In this document: in pieces, positions 14,054 to 15,515 of the stretch
How the letters are laid out: every line of letters starts with the position of its first letter
Numbering within the stretch: the stretch's first letter is position 1
Source of the DNA: DATILI01 sp035476635
Lineage (GTDB): Bacteria; Pseudomonadota; Gammaproteobacteria; Burkholderiales; Burkholderiaceae_C
Assembly (NCBI GenBank): GCA_035476635.1
Contig: DATILI010000237.1
Coordinates: 1-15,515, forward strand
Length of the DNA: 15,515 nt
Direction of reading: 5' to 3'
The notes under the pieces: model-generated
What the model was told of the DNA's origin: nothing
Databases searched by the model: none
Seen by the model: only the letters and a program-made list of their open reading frames with translations
Translations under genes and position numbers: made by a program

Positions 14054-14497
14054 TCAGTACGTCTTGTACGGCAGGAACTTGCCCGACAGCACCACGTTGA
14101 CCCGGTCACCCTTGGGGTCGGGTTGTCGCACGATGTCCATCGAAAAATCGATCGCGCTCATGATGCCGTCGCCAAATTCCTCGTGGATCAGTTCCTTGAT
14201 GGTGGTGCCGTAGACACTCACGATCTCGTACCAGCGGTAGATCAGCGGGTCGGTCGGCACGGGGGTGGGCAGCGAGCCCTTGTAGGGAACAACCTGCAGC
14301 CACTTCTGTTCTTCGGCGTCCAGGCCGAAGATGCCGCCGACGATCTTGGCCTGCTCGGCGCTCAGCGTCATCTGGCCCAGGCAGGCGGCGGTGGTCCATT
14401 CCTTGGAGAGGCCGACCTCCTTGGCCACGTCGTCCCACTTGATGCCCTTGGAGACCTTGGCGGTGATGATTTTCTCGGTGATGTCGTTGCGGTTCAT
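14054..14497 (-). CDS. cynS: Cyanate hydratase (cyanase)
   Basis: The protein has 147 residues. The start at 14497 has AGGAG 6 bp upstream (14508-14504). Cyanase converts cyanate and bicarbonate to ammonia and carbon dioxide (via carbamate) in the cytoplasm as a decamer. The N-terminal helical domain (KGIKWDDVAKEVGLSKEW) resembles an HTH fold. The catalytic C-terminal domain includes IYRWYEIVSVYGTTIKEL and FGDGIMSAIDFSMD. R88, E91 and S114 correspond to E. coli R96, E99 and S122, so the active site is intact. It lies 20 bp downstream of the ABC ATPase gene and is the last gene of that operon. No carbonic anhydrase (CynT) or CynR gene is seen in the window. Confidence 0.97.
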   Translation of the reverse strand: MNRNDITEKIITAKVSKGIKWDDVAKEVGLSKEWTTAACLGQMTLSAEQAKIVGGIFGLDAEEQKWLQVVPYKGSLPTPVPTDPLIYRWYEIVSVYGTTIKELIHEEFGDGIMSAIDFSMDIVRQPDPKGDRVNVVLSGKFLPYKTY

Positions 14498-14517
14498 GGT
14501 TTGCTCCTGTTTGAAGT

Positions 14518-15321
14518 TCAGTGGGTGGCGCCCGCCGTGGCACGGGTCACCAAAAAGTCGACGATGTGGTTGCGCAATTCGTAGTAGCCCGGCAGGTGGT
14601 GCAGGCCGGCACGCGTGCGCGCGCGGGGCAGGGTGTTGGCCACGGTTTCGGCAATGCCGCCGGGCACGTAGCCATTGGGCGTTTGCGCACCGTTGCTCAT
14701 CAGCAGGATGCGGTCGGCCAGCAGGATGGCCTCGTCCACGTCGTGCGTGATCATGAACACCGTCTGGTGTGTCTTGCGCACGATGGCCATGAGCTCGTCC
14801 TGGATCGTGCCGCGCGTGAGCGCATCGAGCGCGCCGAACGGCTCGTCCAGCAGCAGCATCTTCGGTGCGATGGCAAACGCGCGCGCAATGCCCACGCGTT
14901 GCTTCATGCCGCCGGAAAGTTGCGAGGGCTTCTTGTCGATGGCCGGGCTCAGGCCCACCATGGCGACGAACCTTTCCACATGCGTGTCGACATCTGCCTT
15001 GTTCCATTCGGGCCAGCGCGACTCCACCGCAAATGCGATGTTCTTGCGCACCGTGAGCCAGGGCATCAGCGCGTGGCTCTGGAACACCACGCCGCGCTCC
15101 AGGCTCGGGCCCGCCACTTCGCGGCCATCCATGAACACGTGGCCGCTGGAGGCGGTATCCAGCCCGGCCAGCACGTTCAGGATGGTGGTCTTGCCGCAGC
15201 CCGAGTGGCCAATGATGCAAACGAATTCGCCCTTGTCCAGGCTGAAGGAAACGTCGGCAAAGACGGGCGGGGCCGGCGCGAAGGATTTGGAGAGGCCTTC
15301 GATCTTGAGGAAGCCTTGCAT
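14518..15321 (-). CDS. ABC transporter ATP-binding protein, nitrate/cyanate type
   Basis: The protein has 267 residues from the preferred start at 15321, where MQGFLKIEGLSKSF begins the fold. A purine-rich AGAAAGAG stretch lies just upstream. An alternative ATG at 15378 would overlap the permease gene by 11 bp and add an atypical Ala/Lys-rich segment. Walker A is GHSGCGKT (38-45), the Q-loop Q81 is in FQSHALMPW, the signature is LSGGMKQR (135-142), Walker B is LLLDE (156-160) and the switch histidine H193 is in ITHDVDEA. It closely resembles NrtD/SsuB/TauB-type ATPases. With the permease upstream and cyanase downstream, it most likely energises cyanate uptake (CynD role). Specificity is inferred from context; nitrate, sulfonate or related transporters look similar. 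It is an inner-membrane-associated cytoplasmic subunit. Confidence 0.92.
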   Translation of the reverse strand: MQGFLKIEGLSKSFAPAPPVFADVSFSLDKGEFVCIIGHSGCGKTTILNVLAGLDTASSGHVFMDGREVAGPSLERGVVFQSHALMPWLTVRKNIAFAVESRWPEWNKADVDTHVERFVAMVGLSPAIDKKPSQLSGGMKQRVGIARAFAIAPKMLLLDEPFGALDALTRGTIQDELMAIVRKTHQTVFMITHDVDEAILLADRILLMSNGAQTPNGYVPGGIAETVANTLPRARTRAGLHHLPGYYELRNHIVDFLVTRATAGATH

Positions 15322-15367
15322 CGTTTTCTCTTTCTTGGGCGCGGCCGCAGCGGTGCGTTGATCCAGG

Positions 15368-15515
15368 TCACTCCACATACGTCACCCACTTCTGCAACTG
15401 CGCGAACGCCAGGTCCAGCAGCATGCCCATCACGCCGATCACCAGGATCGCGAAGATCACGTTGGTGAGCGACAGGTTGTTCCACTCGTTCCAGACGAAG
15501 TAGCCGATGCCGGTG
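15368..15515 (-). CDS. ABC transporter permease, C-terminal fragment (cut by window edge)
   Basis: Only the last 48 or so residues are in the window, with the stop at 15370-15368. Reading on the minus strand gives TGIGYFVWNEWNNL, then a hydrophobic helix VIFAILVIGVMGMLLDLAF, and an end like LQKWVTYVE. This matches the C-terminus of NrtB/SsuC-type permeases, which end in a last membrane helix and a short basic or aromatic tail. It precedes the ATPase gene by about 46 bp and forms one operon with it and cyanase. The solute-binding protein gene would be expected further upstream on this strand, outside the window. Confidence 0.85.
   Translation of the reverse strand, partial: TGIGYFVWNEWNNLSLTNVIFAILVIGVMGMLLDLAFAQLQKWVTYVE

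Noticed and set aside
1..15515. Mobile element, CRISPR, tRNA or prophage features
   Set aside because: I saw no transposase, integrase, terminal inverted repeats, repeat-spacer array or tRNA-like structure. The duplicated receiver has no element ends around it.

Overview
The window is high-GC DNA with dense gene packing. It probably comes from a betaproteobacterium of the order Burkholderiales, with Comamonadaceae-like relatives most likely. This is inferred from protein styles: a Xanthomonas/Caulobacter-type TonB receptor, NarL/PAS signalling proteins, a MocR-PaiB pair and a cyanase/ABC operon. It is not proven, because there is no rRNA or other taxonomic marker.

Layout. (1) Positions 1-320: the C-terminal part of a DUF1905/YdeI-type protein, cut by the window edge, followed by about 350 bp without a recognisable gene. 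(2) Positions 667-9752: five plus-strand genes in what looks like one operon, with gaps of 15, about 26 and 7 bp and then a 4-bp ATGA overlap. They are a receiver-only response regulator, a PAS-PAS-PAS-GGDEF-EAL protein, a TonB-dependent outer-membrane receptor, a histidine kinase with a periplasmic TPR region and two PAS domains, and a NarL/LuxR-type response regulator. (3) Positions 9803-12542: three minus-strand genes, namely a Bcr/CflA-like MFS exporter, a DJ-1/PfpI-family protein and a PaiB-like FMN-binding protein. (4) Positions 12609-14051: a MocR-type (GntR plus aminotransferase fold) regulator divergent from paiB. (5) Positions 14054-15515: a minus-strand cyanate operon made of the permease tail, the ABC ATPase and cyanase.

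The signalling operon is the most interesting part. Its first gene carries a receiver domain about 97% identical at the DNA level to that of the last gene, but the identity stops before the DNA-binding domain. The result is a stand-alone receiver with all phosphorylation residues intact. The likely model is that the TPR-PAS kinase phosphorylates both the NarL regulator and the receiver-only paralogue. The same transcript also makes an outer-membrane uptake receptor and a c-di-GMP enzyme, so nutrient uptake, phosphorelay and c-di-GMP may be wired together. The two receiver copies are direct repeats 8441 bp apart, so recombination between them could delete the kinase, receptor and c-di-GMP genes and leave one full-length regulator.

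The rest is more conventional accessory metabolism. MocR probably controls paiB and perhaps the DJ-1 gene behind it. The cyanase operon imports and detoxifies cyanate.
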